This document shows, piece by piece, positions 7,972 to 15,376 of a stretch of DNA of 20,900 nt. The notes below the pieces were generated by a model. The model saw only the letters and a list, made by a program, of their open reading frames with translations. It did not search any database and was not told the DNA's origin. Within the stretch, counting starts at the first letter, position 1. Each line of letters begins with the position of its first letter. The DNA comes from Methanosarcina sp. UBA402 (GTDB lineage Archaea > Halobacteriota > Methanosarcinia > Methanosarcinales > Methanosarcinaceae), in contig DADO01000130.1 of the NCBI GenBank assembly GCA_002509325.1, positions 21,768-42,667 on the forward strand, given 5' to 3'. Both the position numbers and the translations under genes were made by a program.

Positions 7972-8862
7972 ATGACCGATAATGTGTATAATAAGCAAGA
8001 GATCCTTGAGAAATACAGGGAGGCTGGTAGGATCTTGAAAATTGTCAGGGCCGAAGCCGTGGAAATGATCAGGGTCGGAAACCCTCTGCTGCAAGTTGCG
8101 GAATTTGTGGAAAACCGAACTATAGAGCTCGGAGGCAGGCCTGCTTTCCCCTGCAATATCTCAAGAAATCAAGAGGCTGCCCATGCAACCCCAAAAGCAG
8201 GAGATACTGACGTATTTGGGAAAGATATGGTTAAGCTGGACCTAGGAGTCCATGTGGATGGGTATATCGCAGACTCGGCTGTTACTGTTGACCTCTCAGG
8301 AAACTCCGATATCTTAAAAGCCGCCGAGGAAGCCCTTGCTGCAGCCATTGATCTTGCAAAGCCAGGGATTACTACAGGAGAAATCGGGGTTGCAATCGAG
8401 AACAGCATCCGCAGTTATGGACTGAACCCAATAATGAACCTGACAGGTCACGGGCTTTCCAAGTATGGAGCTCATGATGAACCTGCTGTTCCTAATCGGC
8501 ATGTGGAAGGAGGAGCAATTCTAAAAGAAGGAGACGTGCTTGCAATCGAGCCCTTTGCAACAGATGGAGTAGGTTCTGTCCATGACGGAAACTGGGCTGA
8601 GATATATAGCCTTGTAAGGAAAAAGCCGGTCCGTATGCCTGCAGTCCGCAATGTCCTGAAACAGGTCGAAGAATACAGAGAATTGCCTTTTGCAAAGCGC
8701 TGGCTCAAATCCGACAGACTGGAATTTGCATTACTCCAGCTTGAAAAGGCGGGAATTCTTCGCTCCTATCCCGTACTTCTCGAAAGTGCAGGCGGACTTG
8801 TAGCGCAAGCCGAACACACCATAATAATAACCCATGACGGCTGCGAGGTTACAACAAAGTAA
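7972..8862 (+). CDS. map: Methionine aminopeptidase, type II
   Basis: The enzyme removes the initiator methionine from nascent proteins in the cytosol. At 296 residues it has the archaeal type II layout: the M24 fold with the helical insertion after the metal-binding His and no N-terminal extension. The five metal ligands are visible as D90 (KLDLG), D101 (IADSAVTV), H160 (LTGHGLSKY), E193 (AIEPFA) and E281 (QAEHT). The start ATG at 7972 is preceded by CAGGTGGTAAC, with GGTGG about 5 nt upstream. It is the second M24-fold gene in a row on this strand, but a 390-bp repeat-bearing spacer argues against a shared transcript. A lysine-coding 24-bp array follows its stop codon. Confidence 0.96.
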   Translation: MTDNVYNKQEILEKYREAGRILKIVRAEAVEMIRVGNPLLQVAEFVENRTIELGGRPAFPCNISRNQEAAHATPKAGDTDVFGKDMVKLDLGVHVDGYIADSAVTVDLSGNSDILKAAEEALAAAIDLAKPGITTGEIGVAIENSIRSYGLNPIMNLTGHGLSKYGAHDEPAVPNRHVEGGAILKEGDVLAIEPFATDGVGSVHDGNWAEIYSLVRKKPVRMPAVRNVLKQVEEYRELPFAKRWLKSDRLEFALLQLEKAGILRSYPVLLESAGGLVAQAEHTIIITHDGCEVTTK

Positions 8863-8902
8863 AACCGGAAACAAAGAAAAATAAAAATTAAAGATTAACA
8901 AA

Positions 8903-9046
8903 AAACCGGAAAATAAAAAGAAAACTAAACCGGAAAATAAAAAGAAAATTAAACCAGAAAATAAAAAGAAAATTAAACCGGAAAATAAAAAGAAAATTAA
9001 ACCGGAAAATAAAAAGAAAATTAAACCGGAAATAAAGAAGAGAAAG
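8903..9046 (+). repeat. 24-bp tandem array in codon register (KPENKKKI)
   Basis: Five full copies of AAACCGGAAAATAAAAAG plus AAAATT begin at 8903, 8927, 8951, 8975 and 8999, with a degenerate sixth from 9023. A degraded copy follows the map stop codon. In one forward frame each unit reads KPENKKKI. That frame is open from 8885 to a TGA at 9092-9094 which overlaps the TTG start of the next gene, but it contains no ATG, GTG or TTG start. It is therefore either a non-coding minisatellite or a relic of a lysine-rich coding tail. Confidence 0.85.
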
Positions 9047-9090
9047 AACATAAAGGTTAATAAAGAGTCAAAAACTAAAAAAGATCTGAG

Positions 9091-9912
9091 TTGAGTGCTT
9101 TGAAACCATATCGCCTTCTTTTAACCGGTTTTCTATTAATAACTCTTTTTATGCCTCTCTTTCTGGCAGAGCCCTGTAATGCTGCCTTTATAATAAGCAA
9201 TAACATCACATTAGAAAGAGATGGGATGATCTGGGTGTATCAGGAACAAATTACAGGCAATGAAGCTATTTTTTTAAGAAATTTCATAGACCTGCAAACA
9301 GGAAATAATGATAAGTTTGTCAATGCATGGGAAATCCAGAAAGCAGAAACCTTTTTCAGAAATCAAACAAAGGATGCCTTAAAAACCAAACCTGACGTGA
9401 AATTCAATGGCACTTCAAATCCTGTTAAAGTCATAGACGTTGACTTCTGGCTCTCAAAAGAAGCTCTGGGCAGGACAGATAAAAACTCTTCAATTACTAA
9501 TTCTGCCAGTGTAAGCTATATTTTCGAGAAAGAGGTCCATCAGGGCACCGAGATCTGGGTCATGGGCACTCCAAACTCAGGTGTTACAATTACTCTGCCT
9601 GTGGATCTCGATGTAAAAAGAACAGAAGGATTGGATAACAAAAGTCAGGAGTCTGGAAACAACCGGACCGTGCTTAAAGGCAGTTTCAGCCCGGAAAAGA
9701 ATATAACTCTCTGGATTTCGGAAAATGAAAGCTTTAAATTCGATATACAGGAGTTACAGGGTGGAGAAGGAAGCAATGAGCAGGGTGTAGGAAACAAAAG
9801 CAAAAAAGAGGGTAATAAAACCGTAGCCGCTGGAGAAAACGCAGAACCCCGGAAACCCTCCGGTTCTTTCAAAGACATCTTTACGCAGCTCTACCTGAGC
9901 CCAAAAAGTTAA
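9091..9912 (+). CDS. Secreted, Asn-rich hypothetical protein
   Basis: I do not recognise this 273-residue protein. It begins with a clear Sec-type signal peptide: basic SALKPYR, a hydrophobic core LLLTGFLLITLFMPLFL, and a likely cleavage near AEPCNA/A, so it is probably exported. The mature part is predicted to be soluble and beta-rich. It carries about ten N-X-S/T sequons, suggesting archaeal N-glycosylation. The C-terminal ~60 residues are low in complexity and charged (GNKSKKEGNKTVAAGENAEPRKPSG region). The start is a TTG at 9091; a second TTG at 9100 would shorten it by three residues. The next gene follows after 17 bp, so the two are probably co-transcribed. Confidence 0.75.
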   Translation: MSALKPYRLLLTGFLLITLFMPLFLAEPCNAAFIISNNITLERDGMIWVYQEQITGNEAIFLRNFIDLQTGNNDKFVNAWEIQKAETFFRNQTKDALKTKPDVKFNGTSNPVKVIDVDFWLSKEALGRTDKNSSITNSASVSYIFEKEVHQGTEIWVMGTPNSGVTITLPVDLDVKRTEGLDNKSQESGNNRTVLKGSFSPEKNITLWISENESFKFDIQELQGGEGSNEQGVGNKSKKEGNKTVAAGENAEPRKPSGSFKDIFTQLYLSPKS

Positions 9913-9929
9913 TCTGGCTTGAAGCTTAT

Positions 9930-10226
9930 TTGAAAAATATGCTTATTGAACAGATTCGGCTTGAGAAAGGGTGTGCTCTTGGCCTCCGCTTTGAGATGCA
10001 GAAACATTCCCTGCTTGTTATAAGGGCAGAGAAAGGATTTGTGATGTGCGGGTATCTGGATATAGAAGCCGCAGAGGCGCTTGGGGATACGGCAGCAAGG
10101 GTAAAAGGTGTACAGAATTTTGAAGATGTGCTCAAAGCCCAGATTGTTGAAGTTACTCAATCAGCCAGGGAACTCGGGATCGAGCCCGGAATGACTGGTA
10201 GGGACGCTCTGGAAAAAATGTTTTAA
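9930..10226 (+). CDS. DUF1805 / YunC-like small protein
   Basis: This is a 95-98 residue cytosolic protein. The central LLVIRAEKGFVMCGYLDIEAAEALGDTAARVKGVQNFEDVL and the ending ELGIEPGMTGRDALE fit the DUF1805 (YunC) family, for which I know no established reaction. The frame can start at TTG (9930) or at ATG (9939); no ribosome binding site clearly decides between them. It lies 17 bp after the secreted-protein gene. The last ordinary chromosomal gene before the decay zone is this one. Confidence 0.85.
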   Translation: MKNMLIEQIRLEKGCALGLRFEMQKHSLLVIRAEKGFVMCGYLDIEAAEALGDTAARVKGVQNFEDVLKAQIVEVTQSARELGIEPGMTGRDALEKMF

Positions 10227-10387
10227 AGAAAAAACTACATTTAACTGACACTCTTTTTAACTGATGCTCTTTCTGGTAAAGTTTCAAGAATTATCAAATT
10301 CATTTTTTAAATCTTATCTTGAGTATAAATAGTTACATTTTTTAGGATTTTTTAGAAACTTCAGCACTTTGTTGCGGTTATTTTTAA

Positions 10388-10507
10388 TCACATGCAGGTT
10401 TGGCAGTAGTTAGTCAAAGTCCATGAATAGCCTACACTCTTCGCAATACGACCTATAGTTAATATGCCACGTTTTCGTATGACTTCCAAGAAATCTTCAT
10501 CGTCATC
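10388..10507 (-). pseudogene. Fragment of a helix-turn-helix-like protein
   Basis: Read on the minus strand, a 39-codon open stretch from 10507 to a TGA at 10388 encodes DDDEDFLEVIRKRGILTI followed by GRIAKSVGYSWTLTNY. This resembles the two helices of a winged-helix DNA-binding domain (LTIGRIAKSVGYS as the turn region). It has no start codon, is preceded directly by TAA, and stops where such domains normally continue. It looks like the remnant of a small regulator cut short. The resemblance is a judgement by eye; the alternative is chance. Confidence 0.4.
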
Positions 10508-10529
10508 TTAGCTAGTGGGTAATGGGCAT

Positions 10530-11011
10530 GAATTATTGAAAACTGCAAACACAAGAATCTTTCTGCATCTTTCTTAAATATAGAAGATATTCTCGCTTTT
10601 TCGGAATTGATCAATAACTCACGTACACGACCGGAAATAATCTTATCGATTTTAAAGAGAGTTCAAAGGCAGAAAGTGTATGTTAGTTTCTTGAAAAAAA
10701 TAATGGAAAACAACAAAAAGAAAATTATAGTTTTATACTCGACAAATTAAGAACACATAAAGCAGATAAAACAAAAAAAAGCAAGAGAACTAGGAATTAG
10801 ATTTGTGTTTCTTCCACCTTACTCACCAGATCCGAATCCTGTAGAATTTATATGGAAAACAATTAAAAGAGAAGTATCGCCTGGATTCATTCAGTCAAAA
10901 GAACATTTGAGAAATATAATTAAAAATGAATTTATTAGGATAGAAAAATCGCTATCAGTGCAAAGAAGTGGACAGAAAAATTACTCGAAAATTAAAAGTG
11001 TAATTAGTTGA
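10530..11011 (+). pseudogene. IS630-type transposase remnant, frameshifted
   Basis: Pieces of an IS630-family DDE transposase appear in order but in different frames. A degenerate LLKTANTRIF lies near 10535. IDFKESSKAESVC, an in-frame TAG, FLEKNNGKQQKEN and LDKLRTHKADKTKK occupy 10645-10780. After a one-base shift in an A-run near 10775, ARELGIRFVFLPPYSPDPNP and VEFIWKTIKREVS run to the stop at 11011. The FLPPYSPDPNPVE block with the final Glu is the family's C-terminal signature. Stops and the shift make it inactive. I could not define terminal repeats with confidence. Confidence 0.85.
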
Positions 11012-11100
11012 GAGAATAACTATAAATAAATTTTAGTAAACGTTTTATATTAATATCGAGATTCATTCCATAACATATCTTATTAAGTTTATTTAAATTC

Positions 11101-11140
11101 CAAGTAAGGCATACTATGACCAAGTAAGGCATACTATGAC
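11101..11140. repeat. Perfect 20-bp tandem duplication
   Basis: CAAGTAAGGCATACTATGAC is present twice in direct succession at 11101-11120 and 11121-11140 with no mismatch, so the duplication is recent. Each copy contains ATGAC. The first copy reads Met-Thr-Lys-stop; the second opens the 51-codon frame that follows. Confidence 0.9.
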
Positions 11141-11291
11141 TAAAACACCAAAATTAGAAATTGAATACGGTAACTTTGAATTTTTGAAAAATCTTATTTT
11201 TCAAGTTCCAACTATCTTTGTGACCAAGAAAAACATCAAAATTACACGAAACGGCTTTTGTACTGGTTCATTAAGTTTTTTAACAATTTGA
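11136..11291 (+). CDS. Hypothetical 51-aa ORF before hsdM
   Basis: This short frame begins at the ATG inside the second 20-bp duplicate and ends 18 bp before hsdM. The product begins MTKTPKLEIEYGNFEFLKNL and is not recognised. There is no evident ribosome binding site. It could be a genuine leader peptide, a remnant of a longer gene, or chance. Its position just ahead of the restriction operon is the main reason to list it. Confidence 0.25.
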   Translation: MTKTPKLEIEYGNFEFLKNLIFQVPTIFVTKKNIKITRNGFCTGSLSFLTI

Positions 11292-11309
11292 ATAGGGAAG
11301 ACATTAATT

Positions 11310-12827
11310 ATGAGTGATTTTGAAAAGCAATTGTGGAAAGCGGCAGACAAACTTCGAAAAAATATTGATGCTGCTGAGTATAAGCACATAGTCTTGGGCT
11401 TGATTTTTCTAAGATACATCTCAGATGCCTTTGAGGAATTATATGAAAAACTGAAGGAGGGAGAAGGGGAGTACGCTGGTGCAGACCCTGAAGACAGGGA
11501 TGAATACAAAGCAGAGAATGTCTTTTTTGTCCCTGCAGTTTCCCGCTGGTCATATCTGCAATCAGAAGCCAAAAAACCTGAGATTGGTAAAGCTGTTGAT
11601 AATGCAATGGATGCCATCGAAAAAGAGAATCCTTTGCTAAGAGGTGTTTTACCAAAGGTATATGCACGGGGCAATCTTGACCCTACAAATCTTGGCGGTC
11701 TGATCGATCTGGTGAGCAATATTGCTCTCGGAGATGCCAAAAGCAGAAGTGCTGATGTTCTCGGTCATGTTTTCGAGTATTTCCTTGGTGAGTTTGCCCT
11801 TGCAGAAGGAAAGAAGGGTGGGCAGTTCTACACTCCGAGAAGTGTTGTTGAGTTACTGGTAGAGATGCTGGAACCCTACAATGGCCGGGTCTTTGACCCA
11901 TGCTGCGGTTCCGGCGGCATGTTTGTGCAGTCGGAGAAGTTTGTTGCTGACAATCAGGGAAAAATAAACGATATATCTATCTATGGGCAGGAGAGCAACC
12001 AGACAACATGGCGGCTGGCAAAGATGAACCTCGCCATCAGAAGCATTGACAGCTCCCAGGTAAAATGGAACAATGAAGGTTCTTTTCTCAATGATGCCCA
12101 CAAAGACCTGAAAGCGGATTATGTCATAGCCAATCCGCCGTTCAATGACAGCGACTGGAGTGGCGATCTGCTGCGCAAGGACGGCAGGTGGAAGTATGGC
12201 GTTCCGCCGGCAGGAAACGCTAATTATGCCTGGATACAGCACTTCCTTTATCATTTGAGTCCGAGCGGCCAGGCCGGTTTTGTTCTGGCTAAAGGTTCCC
12301 TGACGTCCAAGTCTTCGGGAGAGGGAGATATCAGAAAAGAGCTTGTAGAAGCACGACTAGTGGACTGCATAGTGAACCTTCCCCCGAAGCTGTTCCTGAA
12401 TACCCAGATCCCGGCTAGCCTCTGGTTCCTGAGCAGGAACAAGGCCAACGGCAAGTACAGAAACAGGACAGATGAGATTCTGTTCATCGATGCACGGAAC
12501 ATGGGACACCTGATAAACCGCAGGACCCGCGAATTCTCACCTGAGGATATACAGGAGATCGCGAGCACCTACCATAACTGGCGCAATCCTGAAGGGAATT
12601 ACGAGGACGTGAAGGGATTCTGCAATTCCGCTCCAATTGAGCGGGTGCGTGAACTGGACTATGTGCTGACTCCGGGGCGCTATGTGGGACTGCCGGACGA
12701 TGAGGATGATTTTGATTTCAATAAGCGGTTCACCGCGCTGAAAGCCGAGTTCGAGGAACAGTTGAAAGAGGAAGAGAAACTGAACCTTCTGATCGCCGAG
12801 AACCTGAAAAAGGTGAAGCTGGTATGA
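11310..12827 (+). CDS. hsdM: Type I restriction enzyme methylase subunit HsdM
   Basis: The 505-residue protein is the N6-adenine methyltransferase subunit of a type I restriction-modification system and uses S-adenosylmethionine. An N-terminal helical HsdM_N domain (SDFEKQLWKAADKLRKNID to about residue 140) is followed by the catalytic domain. AdoMet-binding motif I is FDPCCGSGGMF near residue 193 and the catalytic motif IV is ANPPF near residue 275. Two copies would assemble with one HsdS. The start ATG at 11310 has a modest AGGGAAG upstream. The stop codon overlaps the start of the next small ORF (ATGA at 12824-12827), indicating translational coupling. Confidence 0.96.
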   Translation: MSDFEKQLWKAADKLRKNIDAAEYKHIVLGLIFLRYISDAFEELYEKLKEGEGEYAGADPEDRDEYKAENVFFVPAVSRWSYLQSEAKKPEIGKAVDNAMDAIEKENPLLRGVLPKVYARGNLDPTNLGGLIDLVSNIALGDAKSRSADVLGHVFEYFLGEFALAEGKKGGQFYTPRSVVELLVEMLEPYNGRVFDPCCGSGGMFVQSEKFVADNQGKINDISIYGQESNQTTWRLAKMNLAIRSIDSSQVKWNNEGSFLNDAHKDLKADYVIANPPFNDSDWSGDLLRKDGRWKYGVPPAGNANYAWIQHFLYHLSPSGQAGFVLAKGSLTSKSSGEGDIRKELVEARLVDCIVNLPPKLFLNTQIPASLWFLSRNKANGKYRNRTDEILFIDARNMGHLINRRTREFSPEDIQEIASTYHNWRNPEGNYEDVKGFCNSAPIERVRELDYVLTPGRYVGLPDDEDDFDFNKRFTALKAEFEEQLKEEEKLNLLIAENLKKVKLV

Positions 12828-12958
12828 GTGGATGTGACCTGATAACAGTCTACCATTTCGGCGCTTCCCTGAAAGACCTCGGAAAGAAATGGTTCGCCTT
12901 TTCTAAAATGGATATCGGAGCAGTTGAGATGCTCACAAGGCTGGAGGGGATGAATTGA
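12824..12958 (+). CDS. 44-aa ORF between hsdM and hsdS
   Basis: A 44-residue frame is locked between its neighbours: its ATG overlaps the hsdM stop (ATGA) and its TGA overlaps the hsdS start (TTGA). The product contains YHFGASLKDLGKKWFAFSKM, a well-structured stretch unlike random translation, and codon use resembles the GC-richer parts of the operon. I do not recognise its function with certainty. It may be a truncated copy of a longer small-protein family found in accessory DNA, or an operon-encoded modulator of the restriction complex. Confidence 0.55.
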   Translation: MSGCDLITVYHFGASLKDLGKKWFAFSKMDIGAVEMLTRLEGMN

Positions 12959-14232
12959 TTGGGGAATGGAAGGATACTGAAATTAGCCTTTTTCCATCTG
13001 AATGGGATTGTGGTTGTCTATTAGATATTGCTTCAAAAGACAAAAAAGCGATTATTTCAGGACCATTTGGTTCAAATATCAGCAGAAAATTCTTTGTCGA
13101 TGAGGGTGTTCCAGTAATTAGAGGTAATAATCTTTCTTTGGACATTTCCCAGCGGTTTATTGATAATGAATTTGTTTATGTGACTGAAGAGAAAGCAGAG
13201 GAACTAAATACGTGGGCACAAGCTGATGATTTGGTTTTCACTGCAGCAGGCACTATTGGCCAAGTTGGAATTCTTTCACATAAGCAAAAATATGAAGCTT
13301 ATATCATTTCTAACAAACAACTCAGGGTTACAGTTGATCCTTCTAAGATGCTTCCAATTTTTGCTTATTATTGGTTTGCATCTAATTTCATGCAAGATTG
13401 GATTGCAAGTTGTGATACAGGCTCAACAATTCCATTGATTAATTTAACTGTGCTTAAATCTCTCCCTGTTCCAATTCCCCCTCTCCCCGAACAACGCGCT
13501 ATCGCCTCCGTCCTTTCCAGCCTCGACGACAAGATAGACCTGCTCCACCGCCAGAACAAGACCCTCGAAGCTATGGCGGAAACGCTGTTCAGGCAGTGGT
13601 TTGTGGAGGAGGCGGATGAGGAATGGAAGGAATGTACACTAAATGATTTGTGTATCCAAATTGCTTCAGGTGGGACACCTTCTACAAAAATTAAATCTTA
13701 TTACAATGGTGACATTAATTGGTATTCAACGAAAGAATTGAAAGACAATTTCCTTTATGAAAGTGAAAATAAAATCACAAAAGAAGGATTAAACAATTCA
13801 TCTGCTAAATTATTTCCTGCTGGAACAGTTGTCATTGCCATTTATGCTGCACCGACCGTGGGTAGATTAGGGATTCTGGCAAATGAAGCATCATTTAACC
13901 AGGCAGCTTGCGGACTTATTGCAAATGAAGAATTTTGTAATCCTGAATTTATGTATCTGTATCTTAAAAATCAAAGAAATGAACTGAACTCTGTAGCTTC
14001 AGGATCAGCTCAACAAAATTTAAATGTTGGGAAGATTAAATCTTATCCAGCTTTTAAAGTTCCAAAGGATTTGATGGATCAATTCAAAGATGTAATTCAA
14101 CCTATTTTTAAAAAAATAAACAGTAATACATTACAAATCCGCATCCTCGAAAAACTACGGGATACGCTGCTGCCTAAATTAATGAGCGGGGAAGTGAGGG
14201 TAGAATTTGCTCAGGGGGAACCAGCCGTATGA
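12955..14232 (+). CDS. hsdS: Type I restriction enzyme specificity subunit HsdS
   Basis: The 425-residue specificity subunit recognises the bipartite DNA target and bridges two HsdM. It has the classic two-half layout: TRD1 (about residues 10-175, with GPFGSNISRKFF and PVIRGNN), a conserved central helix region (PLPEQRAIASVLSSLDDKIDLLHRQNKTLEAMAETLFRQWF, about 176-218), TRD2 (about 225-385, with SGGTPSTKI and INWYSTKEL) and a C-terminal conserved helix ending LLPKLMSGEVRVE. The TTG start at 12955 is supported by GGAGGGG about 6 nt upstream. The TRD-coding parts are visibly AT-richer than the conserved spacers, as expected when recognition domains are exchanged. The target sequence cannot be read from here. 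Confidence 0.95.
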   Translation: MIGEWKDTEISLFPSEWDCGCLLDIASKDKKAIISGPFGSNISRKFFVDEGVPVIRGNNLSLDISQRFIDNEFVYVTEEKAEELNTWAQADDLVFTAAGTIGQVGILSHKQKYEAYIISNKQLRVTVDPSKMLPIFAYYWFASNFMQDWIASCDTGSTIPLINLTVLKSLPVPIPPLPEQRAIASVLSSLDDKIDLLHRQNKTLEAMAETLFRQWFVEEADEEWKECTLNDLCIQIASGGTPSTKIKSYYNGDINWYSTKELKDNFLYESENKITKEGLNNSSAKLFPAGTVVIAIYAAPTVGRLGILANEASFNQAACGLIANEEFCNPEFMYLYLKNQRNELNSVASGSAQQNLNVGKIKSYPAFKVPKDLMDQFKDVIQPIFKKINSNTLQIRILEKLRDTLLPKLMSGEVRVEFAQGEPAV

Positions 14233-14320
14233 GCAAAGATAAACTTACAGCGTAACAATCGGATTTCATTCTCTACACTTCAAGTACAGGATAAAAACAT
14301 CAAATACGGGTTTGATAATG
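14229..14320 (+). pseudogene. Vestigial ORF between hsdS and rhuM
   Basis: An ATG overlapping the hsdS stop (ATGA) opens a frame reading MSKDKLTA, TAA, QSDFILYTSSTG, TAA. The run DFILYTSSTG resembles the beginning of RhuM-family proteins (a short beta strand ending in T-x-x-G before the first conserved block). I therefore read this as a decayed N-terminus, possibly of a former rhuM copy or an earlier start of the present one. The evidence is short and the call tentative. Confidence 0.35.
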
Positions 14321-14347
14321 AAGGCTGGTGCATAAAGGAGGATAACC

Positions 14348-15376
14348 ATGGCTGCAAATAAGAAACTGCCCGACAACCAGATCACGGTCTACCAGACACC
14401 TGACGGGGACATCAACATTGAGGTGCTCTATGCCAATGAAAACGTCTGGCTGCCTCAAAAACGAATGGCGGAGTTATTCGGATGCAGTGCAGACAACATC
14501 TCTCTGCACCTTAAAAACATCTACAAAGAGAAGGAACTTGATGAAGCTGCAACTACCGAGGATTTCTCGGTAGTTCAGACTGAAGGTGAACGCAAGGTTA
14601 CCCGTACAGTAAAGTGCTATTCTCTCGAAGCCATCATCGCTGTGGGGTACAGGGTAAACTCGGAACGCGGCATAGGGTTCAGGCAATGGGCAACTTCCAT
14701 CCTCCAACAATATATCCACAAGGGTTTTGCCATAGACGGCGACCGTTTCAAGTATGGCTCCCGGTTCAGTGCGCGGTATTTCGACGACCTGCTCGAAGAG
14801 ATCAGGGATATCCGTTCCAGCGAGCGGATGATGTACCAGAAGATAACCGATATTTACGCCACTGCAATTGACTATTCACCAAAGGCGGAGGACACTCGCA
14901 AATTCTTCGCCACGGTACAGAACAAACTCCACTTTGCCATTACCGGGCAGACCGCTGCGGAGATCATAGCCACACGGGCCAGAAGCGATAAGCAGAATAT
15001 GGGGCTGACATCCTGGCGCAAAGGGCCCGACGGCAAAATCATGCCGCGTGACGTTACCATCGCAAAAAATTACCTGGATAAAACAGAAATTGATCATTTG
15101 AACCGCATAGTCAGCATGTACATTGATTATGCGGAATTACAGGCGATCCGCAATAAGCCGATGTACATGAAGGACTGGATTGAAAAACTGAATGCTTTCC
15201 TGAAGTTCAGTGAATACGAAATCCTCACCGATGCCGGAAAGATCAGCCATGAAGTTGCTCTGGCCCTGGCCGCCAGGGAATATGAAAAATTCAGGAAAAT
15301 CCAGGACAGGAATTACATCTCTGATTTTGACAAAGAAGTACGGCGCATCAGGGAGAGTACCGATGGCTACAACTAA
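14348..15376 (+). CDS. rhuM: RhuM-family protein of the restriction operon
   Basis: The 342-residue protein fits the virulence RhuM family along its whole length. It has an N-terminal DNA-binding-like region with WLPQKRMAELFGCSADNISLHLKNIYKEKEL (about residues 36-65), the conserved YSLEAIIAVGYRVNSERGIGFRQWATSILQQYI (about 92-124), and a long C-terminal region with RSSERMMYQKITDIYATAIDY, FFATVQNKLHFAITGQTAAE and DFDKEVRRI. The biochemical role of RhuM is not established to my knowledge. Relatives are often found between the genes of type I restriction operons, as here, so an accessory or regulatory role is plausible. The start is fixed by AAGGAGG about 7 nt before the ATG. Its stop overlaps hsdR by 14 bp, so the two are coupled. 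Confidence 0.92.
   Translation: MAANKKLPDNQITVYQTPDGDINIEVLYANENVWLPQKRMAELFGCSADNISLHLKNIYKEKELDEAATTEDFSVVQTEGERKVTRTVKCYSLEAIIAVGYRVNSERGIGFRQWATSILQQYIHKGFAIDGDRFKYGSRFSARYFDDLLEEIRDIRSSERMMYQKITDIYATAIDYSPKAEDTRKFFATVQNKLHFAITGQTAAEIIATRARSDKQNMGLTSWRKGPDGKIMPRDVTIAKNYLDKTEIDHLNRIVSMYIDYAELQAIRNKPMYMKDWIEKLNAFLKFSEYEILTDAGKISHEVALALAAREYEKFRKIQDRNYISDFDKEVRRIRESTDGYN

Noticed and set aside
8731..9051. Minus-strand frame with a repeated GLIFFLFS hydrophobic unit
   Set aside because: It is the reverse reading of the 24-bp array and runs into the end of the methionine aminopeptidase gene; any array with a period divisible by three gives such frames.
10227..11300. Left attachment site matching the tRNA-like fragment at 20652-20671
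   Set aside because: I found no second copy of the fragment anywhere else in the window, so a bounded restriction island cannot be claimed.
15210..15362. 51-codon N-terminal extension of hsdR
   Set aside because: It lies wholly inside rhuM in another frame; the ATG at 15363 begins the conserved HsdR N-terminus.
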